Source: Diplosphaera chodatii (Eukaryota > Chlorophyta > Trebouxiophyceae > Prasiolales > Stichococcaceae). From it: a stretch of DNA of 64,000 nt. Positions 22,458 through 35,011 of the stretch are shown piece by piece. The DNA lies in the NCBI GenBank assembly GCA_032358165.1, contig JAALGY010000052.1, forward strand, positions 2,232,001 to 2,296,000, in the 5' to 3' direction. The position numbers were made by a program, and so were the translations under genes. Each line of letters opens with the position of its first letter. Within the stretch, counting starts at the first letter, position 1. Below the pieces are notes generated by a model, which worked only from the letters and a program-made list of their open reading frames with translations, ran no database searches and was not told where the DNA came from.

Positions 22458-24297
22458 TGCGTTGTAGGTCGGCACCTGGGCTCGGCATCGCGGCGGGGGG
22501 AGGGCGCCATGGCGTGGAGGCTGGACCCTAAGCCGCGACCAACCTCGCGGCCGGCTGCACGGTTCGGGGCCCGCTGCCCGAATGCCACCGACAACGAAGC
22601 CTGCAGGAGGGTTACCACCATGTGAGCAGTCGAGAGCAGGCCCCCCACATCGCCGCGCTCGAGCGGTGCAAAGCACGCCCGCCATGGGCTCACATCCCAA
22701 AGCCTGTCAGCTGGCCTGGTGCCGCCTGCAGGCCGCCGCAGCCCCTCTGCACGCCGCCAGCCGGCCCTGACGCGGGCACGCCCTGCAGCGGTTCTCTGGG
22801 CGCGGCGCCGCACCTTCACGGAGGCGGGCCGCCGGTTGGCCTCCTCGATGCCGCGGCGGTCGGGGCCGCCCTGCGCCCCGTTGCCCACCGCCTTGGCCGG
22901 CAGCCCCGCCTCGCCCAGCTTGGCGCCCAGGTCGTCCGCCACCGGCTTGGGGATGCGCGGGAAGATGGTCTCGAAGTAGTACTGCGCCACAATGACAAGG
23001 CAGCGTGTATAGGACAGCGTGGATACTACACGCTTTGCTGGCGAGCCAGCCACAGGTGACTGAAAACAGTGCTGTGTGGGCTTTGGCAGCAAGTGTCAGC
23101 TTTGCTGTGAGGTGGTGTGGCAGTAGGTAAACCTGCACAGCTGAGCGTCTGGCTGTGCAGGGGTGCGGCTCAGGCGACACAGGCAGGCAGGGTGGCGGCG
23201 GGCATAGCTTGCGTCGAGCGCTGCGGGGCCGCCCTGCACTTGCTGTGGACCCACCCAGCCTCTCCCCACCAAGGCTTTCTGCTCACACGAGAAGCAAACA
23301 GCAGAGGAGGCGCGTGACCACGGCAGGCAGTTGCAGGCAGTCGCACCTGATCAAGGAAGATGTCACGGGCATAGGCGCCCACTGTGACGGGCGTGCCGGC
23401 GTCCCCGCTGGGTGAGAACTCCTGCACAACAGGCAATGGGTTTGTCCGGAATGGAGCTGCAGGCAGACGCTAGACACATCTGCAAGGTGCCTGCATGCAG
23501 ACATGCGACAGCTGTGCCGGATGCACATGTGGCGTACCTCATGGTCCTTGATGTAGTACTGCAGCCAGTCCCAGATGGTGCGAGGGTCCAGGACGTAGCG
23601 CAGATACAGGAAGCCGATCTGCACGAAGGCGCCTGTGCTCAGACGTGCTACCACACACTTGGTGTGCTGAATGTTTACGTGGGCTACTGCCACTAGAGAC
23701 ACAGTAGCCTGGGGACCCCCTTGACACAGGACGCGAGCACACGTGAAGGGTGGCGGCAAGCGAAGGATCGAGGGTTGCAGCTCCTCGGCAGGGGCGTGCA
23801 TTGCCAGAGTATGGCCGGAGGGTGGCGAAGGGCATGCACCTACCGCGCGGATGTACGGCGAGTCCGTGTGGTCCAGCAACTGCTGCACCTGCTCGTCTGT
23901 GGGCTTCAGCTGCCCCAGGCGCACCAGCAGGCAGAACGCTGAAGTGGCGCCACGTGCGTTGCCGCTCATCCATGGCTCCACATTGTCCACCTTGTAGTAC
24001 ACCTGCAGAAAGGCGGTGTCACTTACTGCTACATTTGTACGACGCAATTGAGAGTGTGCAAGCGTGTCAGCGTGTACAGGTGCAGGGGCCATAGGTGCAG
24101 TGCATGTGTCCCTGACGTGCAAGCAATGCGGATGATGGCAGGAGTGCTGGGGCGAATGTACGGTCACCTACCTCGTCGACCAGCTCCTCGAAGGTGCTGA
24201 GCTTGACGCAGTTGTTCTTGAAGTACAGGCTGTCAATGGCGTTCTGATACAACACCTTTTCTATGTTGAAAGTGGTGGTGTTGCCATACTGCTGCAT
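21583..24297 (-). CDS. PRPF38B: PRP38-family pre-mRNA splicing factor with RD-rich tail
   Basis: Minus strand. Exons: 24297-24172, 24002-23844, 23618-23538, 23421-23347, 22981-22152, 21955-21890 and 21739-21583 (last boundary approximate). The PRP38 core is unmistakable: FNIEKVLYQN, VDEVYYKVDNVEPWMSG, SAFCLLVRLG, LLDHTDSPYIRAIGFLYLRY, IWDWLQYYIKD, VGAYARDIFLDQYYFETIFP and RIPKP. PRP38 proteins join the tri-snRNP and are needed for spliceosome activation. After the core come long Arg-Asp repeats (RDRDRDRDRERERVRDRD and similar) split over three phase-2 exons, typical of the PRPF38B type. The exon 22981-22152 is open throughout but contains a CTG tract and low-complexity sequence at 22412-22456, so part of it may be an intron. 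The start is the first ATG, before the conserved core. The stop may be further downstream if another exon exists. Confidence 0.85.
22412..22456 (+). repeat. CAG microsatellite (CTG on the coding strand of the PRP38 gene)
   Basis: Fifteen CAG triplets, in a region of the PRP38 gene where exon or intron status is unclear. A second tract lies at 21810-21848, inside an intron of the same gene. Confidence 0.9.
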
Positions 24298-24800
24298 GCC
24301 TGCTCTGTTCGCAGCAGCTGGCCACACTGATAACGCGTTGTCACAGTGTCAGGAAGGGCAGGACAACGTCTGGATCCTGGCCATGGCCAGGCACACCACA
24401 AGTTGCAAGGTTTGATGGTGCTCCGAATCGAGCTGCGAAGGTCGACTATCGTGGACCAGAGACTACTGCACCAAGCCCTTGGCAGAACAGTGCGCTTGAC
24501 TACGCTTGTGACAACACCTTTATTATAAGGCATGCACATAACAGACTGTGGCCGGCCAGGCCAACCCCGTGCACAACAGCACCTAGCACTTGTAGGGTTT
24601 AGTCAGCACTTGATCGGCTAGTCGGAGGCATGCAGCAGCTGACATGCTTTGGTAGAGATATGTTTTTAGGAAGCCAGCATTTCTGAGGACCCTTCATACC
24701 TCAATTTGAAGAGGTCACGACTTCAATGAGTACACGCTCATTCAAGCACCATAAGTTCACAGTTTTGACATGTCCGTGACATGGAAAGTAACCATGTTCA
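24298..24800. other. intergenic spacer between two minus-strand genes
   Basis: About 500 bp between the ATG of the PRP38 gene and the stop of the exostosin gene. It is comparatively AT-rich, with no ORF or splice chain recognised. It must contain the PRP38 promoter and the exostosin 3' UTR. Confidence 0.5.
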
Positions 24801-27800
24801 TCATGGTCTTTGGATGTCGCCCATCCGTGCATACAGCCACTGCATCATGGTGCTGAGTGCATCGTCCTGCGACAGATCGCCCGCGAATGCCGCCGGCTTT
24901 GACGCCGGCGGCTGCCTGTCGTGCCCAACTGCCTCAGTGTTCTCTGCTGCCTGCCACTTCAGGGTCTCGCTGTACTTCTGTACACTACCGTACTGGAACC
25001 TGGCCACACAACAGCACGGTCAGTCCCAGGTATGTGACCGATGCCCCCATCGCACGCTGTGTGCAGTCTTTTGGTTTGTTTTTAAAACTCAGCACATGTT
25101 CCCTGGCCCACCTATGCCAAACTTTGCCGATGTTACTTTGCATCTCTGCGATGCGCTCCTCCGCTGCCTGCAAGATCTCTGGCACCTGCAGCAGCAGCAT
25201 CATTATTGTGTGCGCATTAACACCACTGCACCGCTCCTGATGGACGTTTGCATGTTCATTCCGAAGTGAGGACGTCACGACTGCATTGCTGCATGACAAT
25301 TCCCACAGATGAATTGCCCACCCGCTCGATGTCTGCCTCGGCAATGCGTACAGATATGGCTGCGTAGTCGACCAAGCCGTGAAACTTCTCCGCGACGCCG
25401 TCCTGGATGATCACGGGGATGGTGCCGTGCAGCAGGCTGTCTTCAAGGCGTGACGCCCAGCCATCGCCTGAGGCGTGTGGTCACATGAGTCAGCAACGAG
25501 GTCGAGAATTGCTACGGTGGCAGCACATAGGTTGGCAAGGCGATGTCGCCAGCCCTTCACTGAGCTTTGACGACCCAGACGGGCAACTCGCAGCTGCCAT
25601 GAACAGCAGTGCATACCTGGCGCAACCAGAGCAAACTTGGACGATGCCATCAGCTCGCTGTAAGAAAGGTTGCGGTCATCGTCATAAGCCCCAATCCTGA
25701 TGTTGTAGCGGTCCTGCAATACATGGGGCAATGCATTTGCTTCGTCGTGTTTCATCACGTCAAACAAGGTATAGCACTGCACTGCGCAGCAATTCGTTTG
25801 CCATTCGGAACATGAGGCTGGGCCCAGGCCAGCTGCCATCACCTTCCAGTTGGACTCATTACATAAACGGTGCAGTTTCTGCCGAATGCCGCGGCTATAG
25901 TTCGGCAACCTGCAGATGAGGGCAGGCTCTGTCTGACCAACACCAGCGCATCTGCGTGCAAGGGGGTACAAGCCAATACGCAGTCTCGACCGACATGTAG
26001 AGCCAGCGCAGGTCACCTGTACTTGCCGACATCACCCCTGAAGAACATCAGGATCGTGCGCTCTCGTGGGGGAGCGCCTTGCAGTGGTGACTGCCTATAC
26101 GCTCGTGGGAGGTGCACAAAGGGTAGGAGAAGATCCTGCAGCCAGGCAGACACATTGTGGTGCGTGCGTTGCAGACGTCGTGCGTCACAATGCGGGCGTC
26201 CCAAGCAGCTCAGTTGGACAGCCATCTGACAGCTAGCAGTAATGTCAGTATTGTTGGCATCTGTTGACCCCCTCTGAGCAGAACCTGCGGGCGACAGGCT
26301 GTCGTAACGGGCTTTCTGTTGCACCTTCTTTGGGTCGAAGCAGGGGTGCTGCGTCGGGTGCAGGTAGTTGTGCCGCCAGTCGGTCGGCTGCCACTCGTCG
26401 GTGTACGGCTGCGTGTAGTTGTCGGGCGGGTAGGCGGTGTTGCTCGCTGGGTGGGCGTCCGTCCGGCCCCAGTGGCTGAGAATGATGCCCGGCCACACGC
26501 TGTTGGGCACCCAGCACCCGCCTGCAGCCATGAGGGCTGTATCCTTTCTGATGTTGCAGTACACTGGGGTGGTTGTAGGCACGCAGGTCTGCTTGACACC
26601 GAACCCAAAGCTTGACGACAGCACCTGAGGAGATCTCCGCTCAGCGATGTACGATCACGACTGCGGTCTGGTGTGGGGGAGGCGTTGCAGCGTCACCTTC
26701 GTCGTTGGGAGACAGCCAGATGTGGTCCCGCCCGCCGCGCCGCTGCCACGCCCGCGGGTGCGTCCGCTCGATCCATTGCTGCGCTTGCAGCATCATGTTC
26801 GACGGATGCATTACCCGGGGACCTGCAACGGTAACGCACGGCTTTGGCATGAGCGTGCTGCGGACAATCGACTGCCCACTGTGTCCAGTTAACCAATCCT
26901 TTGGCCCCATCATTGTGCGTAGGCACCACAGTAGACGGCAATGGCAGAGTGAGAATGGCTCAGGACATTGACCTGGTCATCGGAAGCCGGCAGAATGGGC
27001 GTAAACCACCAGCAGACACATGCCCTGAGACTGTGGCCTTCGCATGACATTCAGTTTGACACAGTATCACACGTCACGACAGCAACGCACCGCCAGCAGA
27101 GTTGAACCACGGTGCATCCGCCCAGCCGTACACAGGGTGAACAAAGATGTTGACGTACACCGGGCAGTAGAAGTAGTCCGCCTCCTCCCAGTCGAACGTC
27201 CGATGCGGACTCTGCATCACACCGTTGGTACGAACTGTCAGCACTTCTGTTGGACATCGCACGTGGGTGCAGACAAAGCAGCATTGTGCTTCGTAGCTGA
27301 TCAAGCAGGAAGCCCTTGTCTGCAGACGGTCTGTGCAAGTGCGGCGCCCTTCTGAACCGCAGGAGGCATGTGTCGCACAGCGCCCCTCTATGGGGGACCC
27401 TGCACATTGCGTGCAGCCTCAGACGGTACAGAAGATCTCACCTGGAGCAGCGTCTCGTGCAGCAGCGTCTCAATGTGGTACATCGAATCCGAGAACACTG
27501 TCCCGTTCCCTGCGGCCTCCACCCACCGGCGCCAGAAGCCCAGGCGCCCATCGCCGCGATACTGCATCGTGAGGGTCTTCATTTGTGACTCAGTAATGTC
27601 AGGTGGGCATCTTTCGGTCGAGCCTTCCCCTGCAAGTTGGGCAGGCTGCACTGCGCAGGGAGTCAGATAAGCGTTCCAGCATTGCAGGATGGCAGGGACG
27701 CGCAGTCCACCTGCAGCAGCCGTGTGTTGAAGTCGGATGGCAGGTCGTACACGTAGATGAGCGGCCGCAGCCGCGTGGCGGGCTGCGGCTCCGCCGCCGC

Positions 27801-30800
27801 GGGGTTGACCGCGTGGAGTTTCAGCCACGGCCTCTCTTGCGTCATGTCTGTACAGGCAACCGAAGCACACAGTGTCAGTCTGACCTGCCAGCAATCAGGC
27901 ACTGGTTGCCTTACACATTTCATGCTGTGTGCTGTTGTGTAAACTGGCGGCTGCGACTGCCACTGTGGGACAAGCTGCGGTTGAGGCGGCCACACAGCTG
28001 GCAACATTCCGACACTCAGCACGCTGCAATCTGTGGGTATCATGACTCCCAAATCCAAAGGTTCTGCGTCGCAAATGCGATTTCACACCTGGCGTGTAAG
28101 GGTGATCTCCTCGTCTTTGCCCGCAGTCGTGGCCATACCAGCCGGCAGCACACTTGCAGAACCCTGACAGGCACTCCCCGCGCGCTGAGCACTGCGAAGC
28201 AAGGCAGTGAGAAACACTCGAGGCATCAGGCCTGCGCGGCCAGGAGCAGCTCATGGCTACAGCATGCTGTGCAAATTGACTTGTGCTCAAGGGTAAACGC
28301 TGTAGTGGAGCACCTGGTTGGCGCAGGTCCGCTCAATGATCATGTCACAATTCCCTCCAGTGTACCCGTCCACGATGCATGGGCACCTGCAGGGCGAGGG
28401 CTTGAGCTTCATTTCGACAGCTTCAGACACGTCTTCCTTGTGTGAGCAAGCAGCGCATGGCGCGACGTATAACATGTGGCCCTTCATCATAGCCAGTCAG
28501 GTGACAGCTGAGGTGGCAGTATTGAACCCAATGTGGGTTGCCTTGGGTACGATGGGCTGGCTGCCGATGAAGCAGCACCGCCTTAAAAGAAGGTGGCGTA
28601 AGCAGCAGCAGATGCATGCAAGTCTGCCGCTGGCAGGGGACAGGGCAGCACACCAGCGACCCACTTGTGCTTGGGGTTCTCGGCCTCACACCACCCCTCC
28701 GGGCCCCAGATGAGGTCGTTGTCGACGCCGTGCGGCTGCGGCCATCCCGGCTCGTTGCCATTCTCGTCCTGCGACACATGCACGCAGCTGCTGGACAGGT
28801 GGAGCGCCTGCTACATGGATGGCGCAGTGTGGCTCCAGGGGGACCCAGTGCAGACTGCATGCGCTTGCTGAGCAGAATGCATAGATTGAAGTGCCACATC
28901 GTGGCCACATACGACGACAAAGCAACCGCTTGCGGGGCAGTCGTCGCACTCCACATGTAGACTCACATATTTGGGCCAGCATTGGGTGGCGGGCCGACCG
29001 ACTCTGATGGGCGGGGTTCCTGCAAACAGGGATCAGATGCTCATGTCAGCCCCTGTGACAGTCACCATCACCAGCAGACACATCCCTGGTGCAAGCAGTG
29101 AGGCTGCTGACACCAGGCATGATGTGCCGCGAGGCAAGTCGGCAAGGGTGCCTCACATGACGCCATCTCCATTGACTGGATCCCCTTCTGATTCCAAACC
29201 CACCTGGCGGTGAGCCCTCTGGCGCTGGGATGCGGCCCATGGTGCCGTTGCAGTAGCAGGCCCCCACCTCGTCGTCACATATGCCTGCAGGTGGACCCCA
29301 GGCGTGCATGGAGCTTTCAAGAAGGTGTGCAGGCTGCATGCTCTGTCATTCCTGGTGCACTCATAGCGACGCCTGCCGTGCACAGATGCCACACATTGAA
29401 TGATGTCCACTCAGGTCTACCCTACTTTGGACGGTCTCCGATGGATTGGTTAAACCAACGTCATTGCATGATGCATCGGATCATTGAAACGACAGCAGGT
29501 ATAGATATGCTATGCGCATGTGGTTGCCCCTACACAGCTGGCATGCTGTCCTGTCCCTGGTTGCTGATCATCATCAACGCCTACCGTCCTTCGTGGCCCT
29601 TACGCCGTTGCTATCAGCTGACTGAAGCACTTTCAGTTCATGGGTCTAAAAGCACCTGCACAGCGGGAGGGCGTCCAGCCCTCCTCGCTCAGCGGGAAGC
29701 TGCCGCCCCGGGGTTGCGACCCTGTGCTGCGAAACCTGCCGGCGAGGAGGGTCGTGTAAAAGTGCAGCAGGCAGGGGCTAAGCTGTCGGCAGAGGCGTGC
29801 CGTTCAGGGCCATGCGCCTTGGCCAATGACACGTTGAGCGTGTCGGCAAGCGGGACCCCACCCCTTGGTACATGGCCGGAGCTGCCGCTGCATGCATCCC
29901 TCCCCAGTCCACCCTGCGGCGGAAGGGTGAGAAGTGTGCAATACGCTCCACAACGTGCTGCATGCAAGGTGACAGCACTTCGGCCAGAATGAGGTCCGTC
30001 TGCAAGACCTGCCTGCGGGGCACAGGCAGTAGTCGAAATCTGCTTGGCACACCCCAACGCCATTGCAGTTGTGCGGGCAGTCCTTTGAGCCATGTGGCTG
30101 CGTCTGCAGGCACATATCTACAGAAGCTCAGTTGTCACCCGTTGCCAGGCTGTGCATGACTGCACGACAGAACTGCTGCGCACTTGACCGCAGACGATAA
30201 GTCCAGGCAGCATGCAAGGTATTCACCTTTGTTGGGATTGGGACCTGCATGAGGTACTTGCCGCACCAGTCCCCCACTGTACCGGCGCACCGCTCCGCAA
30301 CCTCCGGCGGCAGACCGGACAGATCTGCAGGTGGCAGCTCTGGCACGCCGACTGCCCCGCTGGCGCTGCTGCTGCCAGCAGCAGCTTGTGTGGCGGTGCG
30401 GTCGGAAGTATTGGTCTTTGCGCCACCGCCTAAAGCTTGGTTCGCCACACCGTCTGCCACAGCTGTGTCAGGGCCGCCGGCTGTGGTGTCCCCCTCTCTG
30501 CTTCCTGCCAGCCAGCCTGCCATGCCGCTCGCACCTCCACGCGCAACTGCGCCATTTGTCCTGCCTGTCGCTGCGCCGCTGCCGCCAGATGCGTTTCTAC
30601 GGGACCCCACCACGACCAGAAGCTGCTGCAGCGCAGCCGCATCTGCGTCCGACACATTGCCAGATGCTGCCAGGTATGCCTGCAGCTCTGCGACGGCCGC
30701 CTGCGGCAGTTTAGAAAACAGATAACGTCGCTTGTGTGACCCTGAACAGGCATTTGACATCGGATCAAATGGCCAATCTGATCTGGTACATGCAAACCAC

Positions 30801-31118
30801 CCATCACCATCGAGGGCCACTTTGGCATTGCTGCAGTGCGGCGGCACCATGGAGTTGCTACAGCTGCTGAGCTCACAGGGACTGAGATTCGAGTTGCCTC
30901 TCAGGTGCTGATACCTCGGCTTTGCTGCCGGCGCCTCCCGCTGCTGGCAGCCATGCTGCAGCAGCGCTGCTCAGCCCGGCCAGCGACGTCTCCGTCGAGA
31001 ACATGCTGTATCCTGTGGAGCCCACCGTGGCGGCCACGGCAGCCGCCAGAATCGCTAGCAGGGCCAGCCTGAGGAACGCAAGATGTCTTGAATTGCCAGG
31101 ACATCTCGAGCGCCTCAT
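24801..31118 (-). CDS. exostosin-family (GT47) glycosyltransferase with EGF-like stalk, type II membrane protein
   Basis: Nineteen phase-consistent exons give about 887 aa: 31118-31026, 30907-30227, 30103-30013, 29284-29204, 29019-28967, 28768-28665, 28386-28314, 28191-28089, 27847-27711, 27588-27442, 27211-27091, 26822-26697, 26521-26325, 26090-26017, 25909-25843, 25713-25617, 25467-25322, 25185-25112, 24999-24801. A short N-tail and signal anchor (FLRLALLAILAAAVAAT) suggest Golgi localisation. A Ser/Thr/Gly-rich linker and Cys-rich EGF-like modules follow (KDCPHNCNGVGVCQ..CLCPAG; CPCIVDGYTGGNCD; CSARGECLSGFCKC..GWYGHDCG). The exostosin domain begins LRPLIYVYDLPSDFN and includes FDWEEADYFYCPVYVN, ILMFFRGDVGKY, NYSRGIRQKL, GDGWASRLEDSLLHGTIPVI and a KVWHRF C-terminus. 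Family members build wall or glycoprotein glycans; the substrate cannot be inferred. The exon at 30103-30013 appears to use a GC donor. Confidence 0.88.
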
Positions 31119-31874
31119 GCATGTGGTGCCCAAAGTCCAGCAATGGATGAGGGACTGACGTTTCAAAGACTGTTGTATAGCTGCTAACTACGTCACATGT
31201 AGATTAGCAGGCTCACCAGAACCATTTGCGCCTGGATCTGGCGGTTGTACCATCCCGACGCCATCGCATGCTCGCTACGCATGGGCCGGCCACGAGCAAG
31301 GGACCGACAACATCAGACAGGGATTGCTGCTGTTGTCAGTCTGTATTGTCGGCACGGTGAGACCGTCCGACTCCGGCCTTGTTTCCATGATGGCAGTGCG
31401 ATCTTGGGGTCACACTGCAACGTGCGCTGCCGTCAACATACACCACCTGACTGGTTGCAAACGGTACACACTCGCGTACAGCATCATCAGCGATCATCGA
31501 CTGCACAGCTGCACGCAGGCTACGAATACACTGCGTGTCGTCACGACATTCGGAACAATGTGTACCATCTGGTGCAGCATGATTTCGAGCTGCTGTGCCG
31601 TCCTGCAGCCAGCACAAGCACGGGCAGACCAGCCTCGTCCCTTGCGCCTTCATAACGACATTTGCACAGCGCTGCGCACGGTCAGCGTGCTCGTCAGCTG
31701 TTGTAGCTGCACAGGGTCTCGACGGTTCAGCCTCGACGTGCAAATCTTCACCACTTGTGATTGCTGCACATCCAGCAAAGACGAGGTGCTGTGACGTCGC
31801 CGCAGTTCGTGTACGTCGCGTCTGACTAGACAGACCGTAGCACTAGCTCACATTGATCAGCAGCAGCTTGCGCC
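31119..31874. other. divergent intergenic region
   Basis: About 756 bp between the start codons of the exostosin gene (minus) and the ZCCHC10-like gene (plus). No conserved exon was recognised. It presumably holds both promoters, but no clear TATA-type element stands out. Confidence 0.45.
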
Positions 31875-34530
31875 ATGGCGAGCATCCTGGGCAGCGGCAG
31901 CGTGCATCACCAGGGGCGCCGGCGAATGGTGAGGATCACCTCACAACCCATGACTGCAAGTGGCGGGCGGCTTTCGCCGCGTGTATGCAATTGCTCTGCA
32001 GCTGCGGGGGGCAACTTGACGGGTTTCTGGCTGCGCAGCAGCTGCTTGCTGTTGTTCACGCCACCAGCGGCGCCGGCGGCGGCAAGCTTGTCTACTCTGG
32101 GGCACCAAAGCTGATACCACCGCCTCCAAGCCCTTTGCGCTACTACAGGCGCCCAGCCTGGGGGGCGGCAACGCGGGCGTGGTGTGCCAGCGGTGCCTGC
32201 AGACGGGGCACTGGACGTACGAGTGCAAGAACGCGCCGGTGTACAAGGCGCGGCCCACCCGCACCCAGCAGCTCATGCAGCCCAAGGTAGGACGGGCATG
32301 GATGCCTCACACCCATCGCTTTGGTCCTATGCTGTGTTCCACGGCGCATCATACGCACCAACGTGCACCCGGTACCCCAAGCCAACAAGCAGTGCTTTTG
32401 TGTTGCTGATGTCGGTGATTCAGGACTTGCACTCGCATTGAAACAGGCAGTGGTTTACACGCACGGCATGTGGCAAGCCGTGCGTCACGCGATGTTTTTG
32501 GGGCAGTTTACTAGCCCTTGCATGATACTGCTGACCATCCCGCAGCAACGCAGGTGCAGACGCGAACCATGCCGCCGCCCAGCCACGGGCGGCTGGTGAT
32601 TTGCAGCACGACCCCTCGCTCAGAACCCAGTGGACGCATGCGGCTGCCTAACTCAAGATCCTCTGTGCCGTGCAGAAGAACCAGCGGTACTTGGACCCCT
32701 CGGAGCTGCTGCCGGAGCCCGAGGCAGCAAGCAACTTCCTGCAGCGCGTGCCGGCGGAGAAGCCCGCGGCGGCGGCCAAGGGGGAAAAGGGCAGCAAGAA
32801 GCGCAAGAAGGTCAAGTCATCCTCGTCATCCGGCAGCAGGTGCTGAGACCAGTCCGCACAGGCGGCGCACGCGAGTACCAGGCCATTCCACACGCAAAGA
32901 ATGCAACCGACCCGCAACCATTCCTTGTGTCTGGACAACCGTGGTCTCCGAGGTGACGAACACATTCTGGTGGGAGTAGGCTGCCGCCTGTCGTCACCTT
33001 CACATGTAGCGTGTCGTGTGATGCAGTTCCAGCAGCAGCGACAGCAGCAGCAGCTCGAGCTCGAGCAGCAGCTCGGACTCCGATTCGAGCAGCAGCAGCG
33101 ACAGCGACACGACCAGCAGCTCGGGGTCTGGCAGCAGCAGCAGCAGCACCAGCAGCAGCAGCTCTAACTCCGATAGCAGCAGGTAGGCGCTGAAAGGCAT
33201 TTCGTCGTGCCTGCCGTCATCTGCACAACCTTGAGTGCATGCATCGTGCACAGTGCTGTGCTCGGGCTTTCGGAGTCACTCGGGAGTTTCGCACCACACC
33301 ACCCCGCTTGATGTGTTCGCAGCTCGGGGTCGGGATCCAGCAGCAGCAGCAGCAGCAGCAGCGACTCCAGCAGCGGCAGCAGCAGCTCATTGGACTCGGG
33401 AACCAGTTCGAACTCTGGCGGCAGCAGCAGCGACAGCGACGACGGGCAGCCGCGAGCCAAGGCCAAAGCGCAAGGTGGTGCGACCCTGCACTGGCAGTAC
33501 ATAGCAGGATTCGTGGTGCACCATCACTGTCATGCGCAGCACCTTGGCAGTCCGCCGCCTGGCCTGTCTGCGCCGGTATCGAGCATGCAGCTGATGACGT
33601 GCTGCTGCGCAGGCCGGGCGCGGGCGGCGCGCTCAGGCAGCGGTGGGAAGGCTGCGGAACGGGGGCCCAGGAAGGAGGAAGCTGGACGTGCAGCGGGAGG
33701 CAGGGCAGCGTCGCCGCCCGCGCCCAAGTCGCGGCGCGAGAGGCCGGGAGCTCCAGGTGACGCAGTGGCGACACGCGACACCAGACAGCGCTGGCAGCAT
33801 GACCGCAAGACCACGGAAGTCGGAGCAACCCAGCCATTGCACCCGCATGCAACCTGCTGCCTGAACGGTCATCGTTCCGTCTCGGATCGTACGCACCACC
33901 TGGCAGCCTCGCCGTGGCCCCTGCAGTGAACCCAAGGATCCCCTCTGCAGGTACCGGCGGCGAGCAGGCGAGCCCTGTAGCCAACGGCGCCCATGAACCC
34001 AACGATGGGCACGCGTCTGGCGGCACAGCAGCGCACGCTGGCCGCCGCGGGAGCCCAGGACGCGGCAGACGCTCGCCCCGTGAGGACTCTAGGCACAGCC
34101 GCGGGGAGCGCAGCCCGGCGGATCGCACCAAGGCCTCGCCGTCCCCAGAGGACCTGCGCGAGGTGGGGAGGTTGTACAGCCGTAGGGTGGCAGAGGTTTT
34201 TGGGGTGCTGCTAGAGATGTGAACCACAACCTTCGGCTCCGGATGCTGTAGGGCTTGCAGACAGACCTCTGTGACTGCCTGCGGAAGCTTGAAGGATGGG
34301 CCAAGGCTTGCCACTGCAACTCCTGCATGAAGGCTTCAGCCACTGCCGACGCCCGTCGTGCGTCATGCCTGCAGGTGCTGCGGCGGCGCAGGCGCAGCAG
34401 CCGCGACCGCGCGACGGGGCGGCCCCTGAAGCGCCGCCGCAGCCGCAGCGCCTCCGGGTCTCCACCGCCTGAAGACGCCGCTGCCGGTGCGGGTGCGGCG
34501 GACACGGATGACCGGTGGGGCATGGAGTAA
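31875..34530 (+). CDS. ZCCHC10: ZCCHC10-like zinc-knuckle, Ser-rich and RS-rich nuclear protein
   Basis: Eight exons join in phase to give 383 aa: 31875-31928, 32149-32286, 32676-32839, 33027-33182, 33323-33474, 33637-33756, 33951-34162, 34375-34530. A single CCHC knuckle, VVCQRCLQTGHWTYECKN, is followed by YKARPTRTQQL, which matches the zinc finger and basic tail of ZCCHC10 proteins. Next come a Lys-rich patch (KKRKKVK), a long Ser/Asp-rich region over two exons (encoded by AGC repeats, so it looks like a CAG microsatellite in other frames), and an Arg/Ser-rich C-terminus (RRRRSSRDR, KRRRSRSASGSPPPED). This suggests a nuclear RNA-associated protein. The start ATG at 31875 gives a short first exon ending at a gtgagg donor. 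Human ZCCHC10 is shorter; the RS-rich extension here is an addition. Confidence 0.82.
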
Positions 34531-35011
34531 GCAGCAGGGTGTCAGCCGCTGGTGGACCAGGCCGGGCGAGGGTTGCGGGCCAGGAGTTCGCATGGCGTCA
34601 ACCCTTTTGCACTGCTGCACTCCGTAATGGCTGCTGAGGAGTGTCGAGGTTGTCACGTACGAAACATGGTTTATCAGATGGGTGTCACAGGTGAAGCATT
34701 GCGCGATGTGAAGGCTTTGATGTGGCCCACGCTTCCTTACAACATCAACAGCATCATCAGCGGATTCTGTCTGCATTTCGGTACACCACAGTCTCGCTCA
34801 GAAGTCAAGCTCAGAAGCCAAAACAATTCAGGGTTTGTCCGGGTCAGATGTCACATGCACATCCCGTCCACCACAGTGTCGACACCACCACAGAGCAGGT
34901 AGTGTGCCAGCTGCCACTACATTGGCGCCGCTGTCCCGCACGAAACGAGCTGTCGCTTCAAGTAGGCACAGCAGCAGGCGGCTGTCAGCCTGCGTCCCAG
35001 GGGGTCCGGGT
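34531..35011. other. convergent intergenic region / 3' UTRs
   Basis: The space between the stops of the ZCCHC10-like gene (plus) and the EF-G gene (minus). A weak ORF reading through 34552-34902 has no family features. Nothing else was seen. Confidence 0.45.

Noticed and set aside
33027..33474. Apparent polyglutamine and CAG microsatellite
   Set aside because: In the correct spliced frame of the ZCCHC10-like gene these AGC codons encode a Ser/Asp-rich domain, so it is coding, not an intronic repeat.
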